32,081 nt of DNA from Crocinitomicaceae bacterium (GTDB lineage Bacteria > Bacteroidota > Bacteroidia > Flavobacteriales_D > Crocinitomicaceae). This document shows, piece after piece, positions 1 to 6,369 of the stretch. The notes under the pieces are model-generated. The model saw nothing but the letters and a program-made list of their open reading frames with translations. It did not search any database and was not told where the DNA came from. The stretch is from NCBI GenBank assembly GCA_022448165.1, contig JAKVAS010000008.1, positions 1-32,081 of the forward strand. Direction: 5' to 3'. Within the stretch, counting starts at the first letter, position 1. Every line of letters begins with the position of its first letter. Both the position numbers and the translations under genes were made by a program.

Positions 1-617
1 TCCGCATCTAGAATATTCATCGCACTCAAGGAAGAAACATGTGTTTGCTCCAAATAATCAATTGCTGCACCTTCAAGGCTATATCCATTTAAATCTTTGC
101 CAATCAGATTTACAATCTCCTGATTAAATTCATCACGTTTATTGTAAAGATCAACAAACTGAAACTGTTTACCTACCGTTTTCAACGCTTCTGAAAATTT
201 CGCTTCAAACAATTCATTTAACGCTCTTGGATCAGAAGCTCTTACACAACCAACTGACTGGGCGACATTGGCAACGGCACTTGCATCTTTATTTACACGC
301 ACGAAGAAAGTAACCTTAATATCTGCTCGCATATTATCTCGACAGATTAATCCATCTTTACCTAACCTCTCTATGACAATAGTCTTTAACGAAATGTCCA
401 TTTTCTCCATCTTATGAATCACCGGCCAAACCATCATCCCCGAAAAGGAAACGCGGGTTTTCCCCATTCCATTTCTAACAATTGCCTCACCTTGTGAAGC
501 TTTCTTGTAAAATTTAGCAATTGCGATAATTAATGCCAATATCAGTACTGCACCAAAAATTGACAAAATCATAGTCATATTCATGGCTAAATCACCTGTC
601 CCTACTTTTAAGTTCAT
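1..617 (-). CDS. Flotillin / SPFH-domain membrane protein, YqiK-like (3' end outside window)
   Basis: About 205 codons are visible; the C-terminal part lies beyond the window edge. The product starts MNLKVGTGDLAMNM, has one hydrophobic membrane segment at about residues 15-35 and then a basic stretch leading into a band-7/SPFH domain (GEAIVRNGMGKTRVSFSG, then a region with RADIKVTFFVRV). This arrangement matches YqiK-type flotillins, which oligomerise on the inner membrane and organise membrane microdomains. The start at 617 is 14 bases after the stop of the YqiJ-like gene; an alternative in-frame ATG at 584 would remove 11 residues but keep the membrane segment. It is the last visible gene of the psp operon. 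YqiJ and YqiK are also adjacent in E. coli, which supports the call. Family assignment is confident; the exact physiological role is inferred. Confidence 0.85.
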   Translation of the reverse strand, partial: MNLKVGTGDLAMNMTMILSIFGAVLILALIIAIAKFYKKASQGEAIVRNGMGKTRVSFSGMMVWPVIHKMEKMDISLKTIVIERLGKDGLICRDNMRADIKVTFFVRVNKDASAVANVAQSVGCVRASDPRALNELFEAKFSEALKTVGKQFQFVDLYNKRDEFNQEIVNLIGKDLNGYSLEGAAIDYLEQTHVSSLSAMNILDA

Positions 618-631
618 AGTTGTTTTTGTGT

Positions 632-1258
632 TTAGATTATTATTTGTAATTCCACTAAGTAGTACTCGTCTTTATTTTTATCACTGATAATCATGACCGA
701 GTCACCACGATTTACCATTCCTTTCTTTGTTCTAATATTTAATGTTAAAAAGGCATCATCTAACTGAAATTCTCCCTGTCCTGTCTTCTCATTAGACGCT
801 GTATAACGAACAGTACCAACAACACCAAGAATATCGCGTTGCTCATTTCCTTTGTCTAATGCTGCAAATATTTTTACAAAAGGAGTTGTCAAGATTTTTG
901 CAACAAATAAACATGGGATTAACAAAGCAATAAGAATCAATAAGCCCAAAAGGAAACTCTCAATTCCCAAGATATTATTGACAAGGATAGTTCCAAACCA
1001 CCATGGTATAGTTAAAAAGGTTAGGAAAACCATGAATGGTATTTTTCCAAGGTTAAAGAAGGTTAGGATCTTATTCAACCCAAAGACATTGGAACTATCC
1101 ATTTCCATATCCGTATCTACATCCGTATCAATATCTAAGTCAAAATCAAAGACATCAAAGTCTAGAGCACCTAACAAGACAGTAATCCAGTAGAGAACTA
1201 TGACCAAGAAAAGTATGGTCGGAATAAGATTTGACGGTAGGAAAAATATTTCAATCAT
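632..1258 (-). CDS. YqiJ-like membrane protein with C-terminal OB fold (NfeD-related)
   Basis: 208 residues. A hydrophobic segment lies at about residues 10-30, an acidic stretch of alternating Asp (DLDIDTDVDTDMEMD, about residues 39-53) follows, then two or three further membrane segments (about 75-125), then a soluble C-terminal beta-rich domain (about 140-208, GVVGTVRYTA...GEFQLDD...GDSVMIIS) of the OB-fold type found in YqiJ and NfeD proteins. Such proteins are partners of flotillins in the inner membrane, and here a flotillin follows 14 bases downstream. PspA lies 13 bases upstream, so these genes are almost certainly cotranscribed. The acidic stretch comes from short imperfect DNA repeats (GATACGGAT units near 1100-1130) and probably varies in length among relatives. 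Function at the molecular level is not known; the family call is fairly sure. Confidence 0.8.
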   Translation of the reverse strand: MIEIFFLPSNLIPTILFLVIVLYWITVLLGALDFDVFDFDLDIDTDVDTDMEMDSSNVFGLNKILTFFNLGKIPFMVFLTFLTIPWWFGTILVNNILGIESFLLGLLILIALLIPCLFVAKILTTPFVKIFAALDKGNEQRDILGVVGTVRYTASNEKTGQGEFQLDDAFLTLNIRTKKGMVNRGDSVMIISDKNKDEYYLVELQIII

Positions 1259-1271
1259 TGTATAGAGTTAA

Positions 1272-2021
1272 TTAAGCCTCTTCCCCATTTTTCCCTTCTT
1301 CTTCTGTCTCTCCACTCTCAATGATTCCAAGTTTGGCCTTTAATTTAGCAAGTTCTTCGTTAGCAGCAAGTTTATTTGTATCACCAATTGCATCTTCAAT
1401 TTCATCATCTAACGATCTGCTTTCATTCGCAATGTCTCCATATGACTCAGCAAGCGCCTCTTCTTCTGCTACTTTATCCTTCATTCGTTCAAGCATTGCA
1501 ACTGTCCCGTGTGAATCGATATTAGACATTTGTTTGTTAATATTCTTAGTTGCAGTCGCCACTTTCACACGTGCTTTTAATGTCTTTAACTCATTTTCAA
1601 AGTGCGCGATTTTAGAACGAAGATCTTTGATATTACCATCTAACTTCTTGACAGAATTCTCAAAATTCGCCTGATCTGCAACTGCATCTGAAGCAAGTTT
1701 TTCATTTTCGCTCTTTCGAAGTAAAGCCTCCGAAGCTAATCTATCCGCCTCTGAAGCATCAATTTTACCCTCTTGCGCCTGCTTCAAAAGAAGCATTGCT
1801 TTTCGTTCGTAACTTTTCCCTTTTTCAGCATAAGACGCACTATCATTCCTAGAACGAATTGCCATCGCCTTCACTTCTGCCAATGCCTTCAAGCTGCTTT
1901 CCAAATTTTCTTTCAAATCACGAATCCCTTGTTCCGTCATTTTGATTGGGTCTTCTAACTTATCGAGTGCTGAATGTGCTTCAGCTTTTCCGATTCTAAA
2001 AAGTCGTTTAAAAATATTCAT
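1272..2021 (-). CDS. pspA: PspA/IM30 family phage-shock protein
   Basis: 249 residues, nearly all predicted alpha-helical coiled coil. The N-terminus MNIFKRLFRIGKAEAHSALD is the amphipathic helix that PspA/IM30 proteins insert into stressed membranes, and it is followed by the family signature DKLEDPIKMTEQGIRDLKENL. The C-terminus is acidic (ESGETEEEGKNGEEA). PspA-family proteins are ESCRT-III-like: they assemble on the inner membrane and limit leakage and proton loss. It sits 11 bases after the YbjN/CesT-like gene and 13 bases before the YqiJ-like gene. No PspB, PspC or PspF is present; the nearby candidate regulator is the divergent XRE gene. The family call is sure. It could equally be named YjfJ-like, the PspA paralogue of enterobacteria. 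Confidence 0.92.
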   Translation of the reverse strand: MNIFKRLFRIGKAEAHSALDKLEDPIKMTEQGIRDLKENLESSLKALAEVKAMAIRSRNDSASYAEKGKSYERKAMLLLKQAQEGKIDASEADRLASEALLRKSENEKLASDAVADQANFENSVKKLDGNIKDLRSKIAHFENELKTLKARVKVATATKNINKQMSNIDSHGTVAMLERMKDKVAEEEALAESYGDIANESRSLDDEIEDAIGDTNKLAANEELAKLKAKLGIIESGETEEEGKNGEEA

Positions 2022-2032
2022 GTTTTTCTTGT

Positions 2033-2428
2033 TTAATTTTTTGAAAATGAGATAATCTCATCTGAGTATTCACTTAATAAAAGACTCAAAGAATTCAATG
2101 AGCCTTCCAATTCGTTTCTATCCAAATTTTCTATTTGAAGTGTGTCTCGAAAAATTACTTTTTCACCTGATTCATCGAGCACAAATGCACCGTGAACGAT
2201 ATCACGATTTTTCATTAATAACGCCTTAAAAACTTCCGAAGAATCTTTTTTAAGATCGAATAAATGTTGTTCCATAATGAGTATTGGATCTGCGCAACCG
2301 ATAACCAAGTTATTAATCCCATCATCTTCACTGCTCACAACAAATACTCCCGTATTCTCTTCTTCGTGACAGATGATGTAATGCATATCCAAAAGATAGT
2401 TTCTTACCTTTTCAAAGTTAATGTCCAT
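2033..2428 (-). CDS. YbjN/CesT (Tir-chaperone-fold)-like small protein, first gene of psp operon
   Basis: 131 residues, no signal peptide or membrane segment. The motif HGAFVLDESGEKVIFRDTL at about residues 77-95, followed by QIENLDRNELEGSLNSL, is what I associate with YbjN/type III secretion chaperone-like proteins that accompany PspA and flotillin genes. DUF2170 (YjfI, also next to a PspA homologue in E. coli) is an alternative family name. Its start at 2428 is about 74 bases downstream of a predicted TATATTTG -7 box. By position it heads the operon and may bind PspA or another partner, but that is inference. Gene reality is high, family name moderate. Confidence 0.65.
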   Translation of the reverse strand: MDINFEKVRNYLLDMHYIICHEEENTGVFVVSSEDDGINNLVIGCADPILIMEQHLFDLKKDSSEVFKALLMKNRDIVHGAFVLDESGEKVIFRDTLQIENLDRNELEGSLNSLSLLLSEYSDEIISFSKN

Positions 2429-2506
2429 AGTTAATTATTTTGTTAATTTGTGGTCGGTACTCATTTTAACCCTGCGCACCTCGTGGTCTTTTTGTTGTCA
2501 ACACTT

Positions 2507-2514
2507 CAAATATA
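2507..2514 (-). promoter_or_regulatory. Predicted -7 box of the psp/flotillin operon
   Basis: TATATTTG on the minus strand matches the Bacteroidota TAnnTTTG element, predicting a start near 2502 and a leader of about 74 bases. No clear TTG -33 element is present at the usual distance; instead the region upstream is occupied by operator-like repeats. Confidence 0.55.
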
Positions 2515-2548
2515 CTAAAAATAATTTCATTTGCTAATATTTTTAGCA
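2515..2548. promoter_or_regulatory. Operator-like inverted repeats between psp operon and XRE gene
   Basis: CTAAAAATA (2515-2523) is a perfect inverted repeat of TATTTTTAG (2538-2546). The right arm is shared with a second palindrome, TGCTAA (2532-2537) / TTAGCA (2543-2548). The repeats abut the minus-strand -7 box and cover the -33 positions of both divergent promoters, as expected for a site bound by the adjacent XRE protein. The DNA is very A/T-rich, so part of the match could be chance. Confidence 0.5.
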
Positions 2549-2564
2549 TTTAATAAAAATAAAT

Positions 2565-2572
2565 TATCTTTG
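2565..2572 (+). promoter_or_regulatory. Predicted -7 box of the XRE gene; transcript may be leaderless
   Basis: TATCTTTG is a perfect TAnnTTTG box ending only 4 bases before the ATG at 2577. With usual spacing, transcription would begin at or within a base or two of the start codon, giving a leaderless mRNA. Confidence 0.6.
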
Positions 2573-2576
2573 TACC

Positions 2577-3323
2577 ATGGATGCGCTAAATAAGAACATA
2601 AAGAAACTTAGAACTCTAAAGGGTTTGAGTCAAACAGAATTTGCTAGAATATTTGACCTTTCCAGAGCAAACATTGGTTCATATGAAGAAGGTCGTGCAC
2701 AACCCAAAATGGATGCCGCAATGAAGATTGCCAACTATTTTAGCATCAGCCTTGATGATTTTGTTAATAAAGAACTAACCGTTAACGACTTACTACACTT
2801 TGAAGCTCCCGAAAACATGGAAGTTCCAAAAACACTTTTAGCTGCATCTGAAGATTTTACGAAAATCCCGTTTATAAAAAGTGAAGAGCTTTCAATATAC
2901 ACATCGCTAGGGCGTGCAAAGAATCACATATTACTTCCTAAATCCTTTGATGCTGATTTAGCCTGGCAACATGAAGGAAATCACCTTTCAGGATCCGAAG
3001 GAATTGAACATCAATCTATTTTACTACTTAACGCTATAGAACCTCAATCAATTCGCCATGGTTCCATACATACAATCCTCCATGAAAAGCGGTTTATTAC
3101 TGGAATCTGTTTATTGGATGGTAAAACCGTTCATATTCGTGGGATGAAGGAAGACAACACACTCTTAACAACTGAAATAGAAAAAATTAAAAAAGCATGG
3201 AGCTTAAAGTCGGTACTTGGACAACACAGTGCAAATTATGAGTATGTCTTCCTAAAGAAACGAATTGAAGAATTAGAAAAAACACTTCAACACGTAATTG
3301 AATCACGAAAAAAAGTCAAATAG
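2577..3323 (+). CDS. XRE-family transcriptional regulator with LexA/CI-like C-terminal domain
   Basis: 248 residues. An HTH_3 domain occupies about residues 7-61 (KNIKKLRTLKGLSQTEFARI, then SRANIGSYEEGRAQPKMDAA). The middle (about 95-215) resembles the S24/LexA-CI beta domain of phage-type repressors, but I do not see the Ser-Met-x-Pro nucleophile motif, so self-cleavage is unlikely. The C-terminal 25 residues (KKRIEELEKTLQHVIESRKK) form a short coiled coil suited to dimerisation. The gene is divergent from the psp/flotillin operon, with inverted repeats between the two promoters, so it probably controls that operon and itself. The start at 2577 is the only good one: the -7 box ends at 2572. 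Family call is sure; the target is inferred from position. Confidence 0.88.
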   Translation: MDALNKNIKKLRTLKGLSQTEFARIFDLSRANIGSYEEGRAQPKMDAAMKIANYFSISLDDFVNKELTVNDLLHFEAPENMEVPKTLLAASEDFTKIPFIKSEELSIYTSLGRAKNHILLPKSFDADLAWQHEGNHLSGSEGIEHQSILLLNAIEPQSIRHGSIHTILHEKRFITGICLLDGKTVHIRGMKEDNTLLTTEIEKIKKAWSLKSVLGQHSANYEYVFLKKRIEELEKTLQHVIESRKKVK

Positions 3324-3426
3324 TACTTTTATTTATTGCTCTTTCGTGAGCAAGTCATTCCTTCTGGTCAGATTTTCATACGCCTAATTCTCATTTTCCT
3401 CAAGGCACTTTCTTATTTTGTTTAAC

Positions 3427-3460
3427 TTTTGTATATTTATATTAAACAGAATTATATTTA
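3427..3460 (+). promoter_or_regulatory. Possible promoter of the SDR-SRPBCC-flavin reductase group
   Basis: TTTTG (3427-3431) and TATATTTA (3453-3460) are 21 bases apart, resembling the Bacteroidota TTG / TAnnTTTG pair with one mismatch in the -7 box. The predicted start near 3465 precedes the ATG at 3476 by about 10 bases. Confidence 0.35.
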
Positions 3461-3475
3461 ATAGTAGCAACTATT

Positions 3476-4174
3476 ATGAAAACACATCTAATCATAGGGG
3501 CATCAACCGGAATTGGAAAATCTCTTACAGCAAGACTCCTTCACCAAGGAAACAAAGTAATTGGCACATACAACTCTACCCCGTGTCAAACAGACAACCC
3601 AAATCTTACATACACTCACCTCAACATATTAGAAGAAGACCTAAATTTCGATTTTATTCCTGACAAGCTTGATGGATTAGTATATTGCCCTGGAGCAATA
3701 AAACTACTGCCTTTCAAACGTTTAAATTCGAATGAAGTTAATCTCGACTTTCAATTACAAGTTGGAGGAGCGATAAAAATCATTCAGAAATGCCTTTCTG
3801 CACTGAAAAAAGGCAACAGTCCATCCATCATTCTTTTCTCTACAGTAGCTGTTCAAAGTGGATTTAACTTCCACACACAAGTGGCGATCTCAAAAGGAGC
3901 AATTGAAGGGCTTACCAAATCACTTTCCGCAGAACTAGCACCAACAATCCGAGTAAATGCCATAGCTCCAGGCCTGACCTATACACCACTTTCAGAAAAG
4001 CTATTAAATACACCAGAAAAAATAGCTGTAAACACTCAAAAACATCCAATGAAACGAATTGGACAACCGGAAGATTCAGCAAATATGGCAGCCTTTCTTT
4101 TATCCGACAACTCTTCATGGATAACCGGTCAAATAATACATGTCGATGGCGGCATGTCAACCATTAAAAATTAA
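3476..4174 (+). CDS. Short-chain dehydrogenase/reductase-like protein lacking the catalytic Tyr
   Basis: 232 residues with a Rossmann fold: GASTGIG at 8-14 is the cofactor-binding TGxxxGxG-type motif, and the C-terminal IRVNAIAPGLTYTP and ITGQIIHVDGGMS are classical SDR signatures. The active-site Ser is present (S122, LFSTVAV) and the Lys is K140, but the position four residues before it, normally Tyr in YxxxK, is Val (VAISK). I recall the same substitution in SDR relatives encoded next to photolyase/cryptochrome genes. It either uses another acid or has lost dehydrogenase activity. It leads a same-strand group with Lacal_2735, SRPBCC and flavin reductase genes; the next gene begins 5 bases downstream. 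Fold assignment is sure; substrate unknown. Confidence 0.85.
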   Translation: MKTHLIIGASTGIGKSLTARLLHQGNKVIGTYNSTPCQTDNPNLTYTHLNILEEDLNFDFIPDKLDGLVYCPGAIKLLPFKRLNSNEVNLDFQLQVGGAIKIIQKCLSALKKGNSPSIILFSTVAVQSGFNFHTQVAISKGAIEGLTKSLSAELAPTIRVNAIAPGLTYTPLSEKLLNTPEKIAVNTQKHPMKRIGQPEDSANMAAFLLSDNSSWITGQIIHVDGGMSTIKN

Positions 4175-4179
4175 TTATT

Positions 4180-4359
4180 ATGATTTCCATTTTCAAAAAA
4201 AAGTCCCCCATATCAGTACTACAAAAAGAATATAAAAAATTAATGAAAGAAGCCTACGAGCTCTCTACTTCAAACAGAACCTTGAGTGACGAAAAAATCG
4301 CAGAAGCTGAAACCATTTTACTTAAGATGAAAGAACTTGAAATGTCACAAAAAAACTAA
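4180..4359 (+). CDS. Lacal_2735-family small protein
   Basis: A 59-residue basic/acidic helical protein (MISIFKKKSPISVLQKEYKK at the N-terminus, then LMKEAYELSTSNRTLSDEKI), matching the short Lacal_2735 family of Bacteroidota, whose members share a short hydrophobic MxxLF-like start, a lysine cluster, and a Leu-Met-x-Glu-Ala-x-x-Leu-Ser-x-x-x-Arg core. It lies 5 bases after the SDR stop and 2 bases before the SRPBCC start, so translation is probably coupled across all three genes. No enzymatic motif is visible and the function is unknown. The tight spacing and the coding pattern leave little doubt that it is real. Confidence 0.8.
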   Translation: MISIFKKKSPISVLQKEYKKLMKEAYELSTSNRTLSDEKIAEAETILLKMKELEMSQKN

Positions 4360-4361
4360 CC

Positions 4362-4832
4362 ATGGCTTTCTATCAACTCGAACAAACTCAAAAAATAAAC
4401 GCATCCTTAAATGAAGTTTGGGACTTCATTTCTTCTCCCAAAAACCTAAAAAAAATAACTCCTGACTATATGGGATTCGATATCACATCAAAGGAACTAC
4501 CTGATAAAATGTATCCTGGTATGATAATCGGATATCATGTAAGTCCTTTATTAGGCATTAAAACCAAATGGGTAACTGAAATCACGCAAGTCCGTTATCA
4601 ATCTTACTTCGTAGATGAACAGCGCATCGGTCCTTATAAAATATGGCATCATCAACATTTTATCGAGCCAATCAAAGGAGGAGTACTCATGAAAGACATT
4701 GTAACCTATCAGCCTCCATTTGGCTTTTTAGGAGCAATCATGAACTCACTCGTTATTCGCAAAAAACTAAACGAAATCTTTGCCTATAGAACTCAGGCCA
4801 TAAAAAATCAATACGGAGAATTTAACGCCTAG
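4362..4832 (+). CDS. SRPBCC (START-like) ligand-binding protein
   Basis: 156 residues. The opening YQLEQTQKINASLNEVWDFI followed by SSPKNLKKITPDYMGF is the typical first strand and helix of SRPBCC/Bet v 1-like folds, and the C-terminal long helix (about 130-152) closes the hydrophobic pocket. Related bacterial proteins are often labelled cell-division inhibitor or CDK inhibitor-like without evidence. The ligand is unknown. It is placed 2 bases after the Lacal_2735 gene and about 80 bases before the flavin reductase gene, in a group I associate with photolyase neighbourhoods. Fold call is confident; function open. Confidence 0.82.
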   Translation: MAFYQLEQTQKINASLNEVWDFISSPKNLKKITPDYMGFDITSKELPDKMYPGMIIGYHVSPLLGIKTKWVTEITQVRYQSYFVDEQRIGPYKIWHHQHFIEPIKGGVLMKDIVTYQPPFGFLGAIMNSLVIRKKLNEIFAYRTQAIKNQYGEFNA

Positions 4833-4915
4833 CAAGGTAGTGTTCCTACTCATATGAAAGCAAAGAACCTCTACCCCGATGGAGCAACAAAATATAAACG
4901 TAACACCCGTTAGTT

Positions 4916-5560
4916 ATGCACATAACAAGAAAAGACTTAAATGAAATGCACCGTGTTAGAAGATTAAACCTAATAAACGGTATTACAGGGATTAAACCCG
5001 CAAACCTAATTGGAACACGATCCAAAACCAACATTCCGAACGTTAGCATTTTTAGTTCAATCGTTCATTTAGGAAGCGACCCAGCTCTTTTTGGGTTTAT
5101 ATTGCGTCCTACTGGAGAAGTTCCTAGAAATACTTATGAAAACATCTTAGAAACTGGATATTATACCTTAAACCACATTCATGAATCCTTTATAGAAAAC
5201 GCACATTACACTTCTGCAAAATTTGACGCCAATGTATCCGAATTTGAAAAATGTAGCTTAACAGAAGAATACCTATATAATTTTCCAGCTCCTTTTGTGG
5301 GAGAAAGTAAAATTAAATTAGGGCTTCATTTCGTAGAAGAATTATCCATAAAATCAAATGGCACAAAAATGATTGTTGGAGAAATCGAGCAATTAATCAT
5401 TCCTAAAAACTGCCTTGATGATAAAGGATATCTGCGACTTGATCAAATTTCCGATGTTGGAATTGGAGGCTTGAACAACTATTACAGCCTCAGAAGAATA
5501 AAAAGCCTACCATACGCTAGAGTAAGGGAAGTTCCAGATTTTGGATCCTACAAGACTTAA
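4916..5560 (+). CDS. Flavin reductase family protein (FMN-binding split barrel)
   Basis: 214 residues. The N-terminal segment RRLNLINGITGIKPANLIGT and the following NVSIFSSIVHLGSDPALFGF, then RPTGEVPRNTYENI, match the FMN-binding split-barrel flavin reductase-like family of Bacteroidota. Such proteins bind FMN and in several relatives reduce free flavin with NAD(P)H. ATG at 4916 puts the conserved RRLNLIN segment at residues 14-20, as in relatives. It follows the SRPBCC gene on the same strand after 83 bases without a recognisable terminator, so it may be in the same transcription unit. If the group is photolyase-linked, reduced flavin supply would fit, but this is inference. Confidence 0.82.
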   Translation: MHITRKDLNEMHRVRRLNLINGITGIKPANLIGTRSKTNIPNVSIFSSIVHLGSDPALFGFILRPTGEVPRNTYENILETGYYTLNHIHESFIENAHYTSAKFDANVSEFEKCSLTEEYLYNFPAPFVGESKIKLGLHFVEELSIKSNGTKMIVGEIEQLIIPKNCLDDKGYLRLDQISDVGIGGLNNYYSLRRIKSLPYARVREVPDFGSYKT

Positions 5561-5640
5561 AAAGTACGTCCTATTCATAAGCCCCTTTATTTAGTTGTTA
5601 CTTTCAAAAAAAATTGCGTTTTACTTAAAAACAAACACTT

Positions 5641-6318
5641 ATGATCCGTACAATTTTCATTTTCATCCTTGGTCTTACCCTTTATTTCTCAGCCTTTTCT
5701 CAAGTAGAAAAAGCTCCATTGAAGGTAATCGTTATGAATAAAGAACGAAAAGCAATTCCAAATGACAAAATCACTTTTATTGGTGAAAAGTCACATATAG
5801 AAATCACAGGTATCACCAATGAAATGGGACAGTTTATGGTTCACCTTCCTGCTGGAGATAATTATGGAATAAGAGTTGATGTAATTGGTGATGAGATAGA
5901 TTACAATACCTTTGAGGTCCCAACTCCACCGCCAGGATCTGTTTTTAATACCGTTACACTCGAAATTGTATATGACATGGAACAATCCATTACACTTGAT
6001 GATCTCCACTTTTCCTCTGGAAGTTCATCAATTAGTAAGCAAAGTTACGCACTCTTGAATCAACTTGCAGAATACCTCATTCGAAAAAAAACAACTAAAA
6101 TTAGAATTGAAGGGCATACTGATAGTGATGGAAACGAAACTTCGAATCAACAACTTTCTGAAGATCGCGCCAAAGCAATTCAAAGTTATCTCATAAAAAA
6201 AGGTGTTAATTCTAGTAATTTAACCGCTAAAGGTTTTGGCGAATCACAACCAATTGCAAGTAACGAAACAACTGAAGGGAAAGCCGAAAATCGAAGAACA
6301 GTGATTGTTGTATTATAA
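5641..6318 (+). CDS. OmpA-family outer-membrane/peptidoglycan-binding protein
   Basis: 225 residues. Residues 1-21 form a Sec signal peptide (ending FSAFSQ). A beta-rich middle (about 25-110) with VIVMNKERKAIPNDKITFIG and TNEMGQFMVHLPAG looks like a carboxypeptidase-regulatory or SpaA-like fold. The C-terminal 110 residues are an OmpA domain: the start SITLDDLHFSSGSS, the core RIEGHTDSDGNETSNQQLSE, DRAKAIQSYL, then GFGESQPIASNET and AENRRTVIVVL, including the Asp and Arg residues that bind diaminopimelate. It probably anchors the outer membrane to peptidoglycan. There is no transmembrane barrel, so it is a periplasmic or lipid-side anchor. Monocistronic by appearance. Confidence 0.85.
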   Translation: MIRTIFIFILGLTLYFSAFSQVEKAPLKVIVMNKERKAIPNDKITFIGEKSHIEITGITNEMGQFMVHLPAGDNYGIRVDVIGDEIDYNTFEVPTPPPGSVFNTVTLEIVYDMEQSITLDDLHFSSGSSSISKQSYALLNQLAEYLIRKKTTKIRIEGHTDSDGNETSNQQLSEDRAKAIQSYLIKKGVNSSNLTAKGFGESQPIASNETTEGKAENRRTVIVVL

Positions 6319-6343
6319 TTCAACACTCAATCCAAAGATCAAT

Positions 6344-6351
6344 TATCTTTG
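6344..6351 (+). promoter_or_regulatory. Predicted -7 box of the HI0933-family gene
   Basis: TATCTTTG, a perfect TAnnTTTG element 18 bases before the ATG at 6370. Transcription would begin near 6356. No matching TTG is found at the standard -33 distance. Confidence 0.5.
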
Positions 6352-6369
6352 CCTCAGAATTGAACACAT

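Noticed and set aside
852-1674. Plus-strand open frames opposite the YqiJ-like and PspA genes
   Set aside because: They are antisense to well-supported genes, have low-complexity Ser/Lys-rich products and no family resemblance.
3336-3353. TTGCTC / GAGCAA hairpin after the XRE gene as a terminator
   Set aside because: The stem is only 6 bp and no T-run follows on either strand.
3418-3663. Plus-strand frame overlapping the SDR start
   Set aside because: It is a shifted frame of the SDR gene with an unlikely composition, and it starts upstream of the predicted transcription start.
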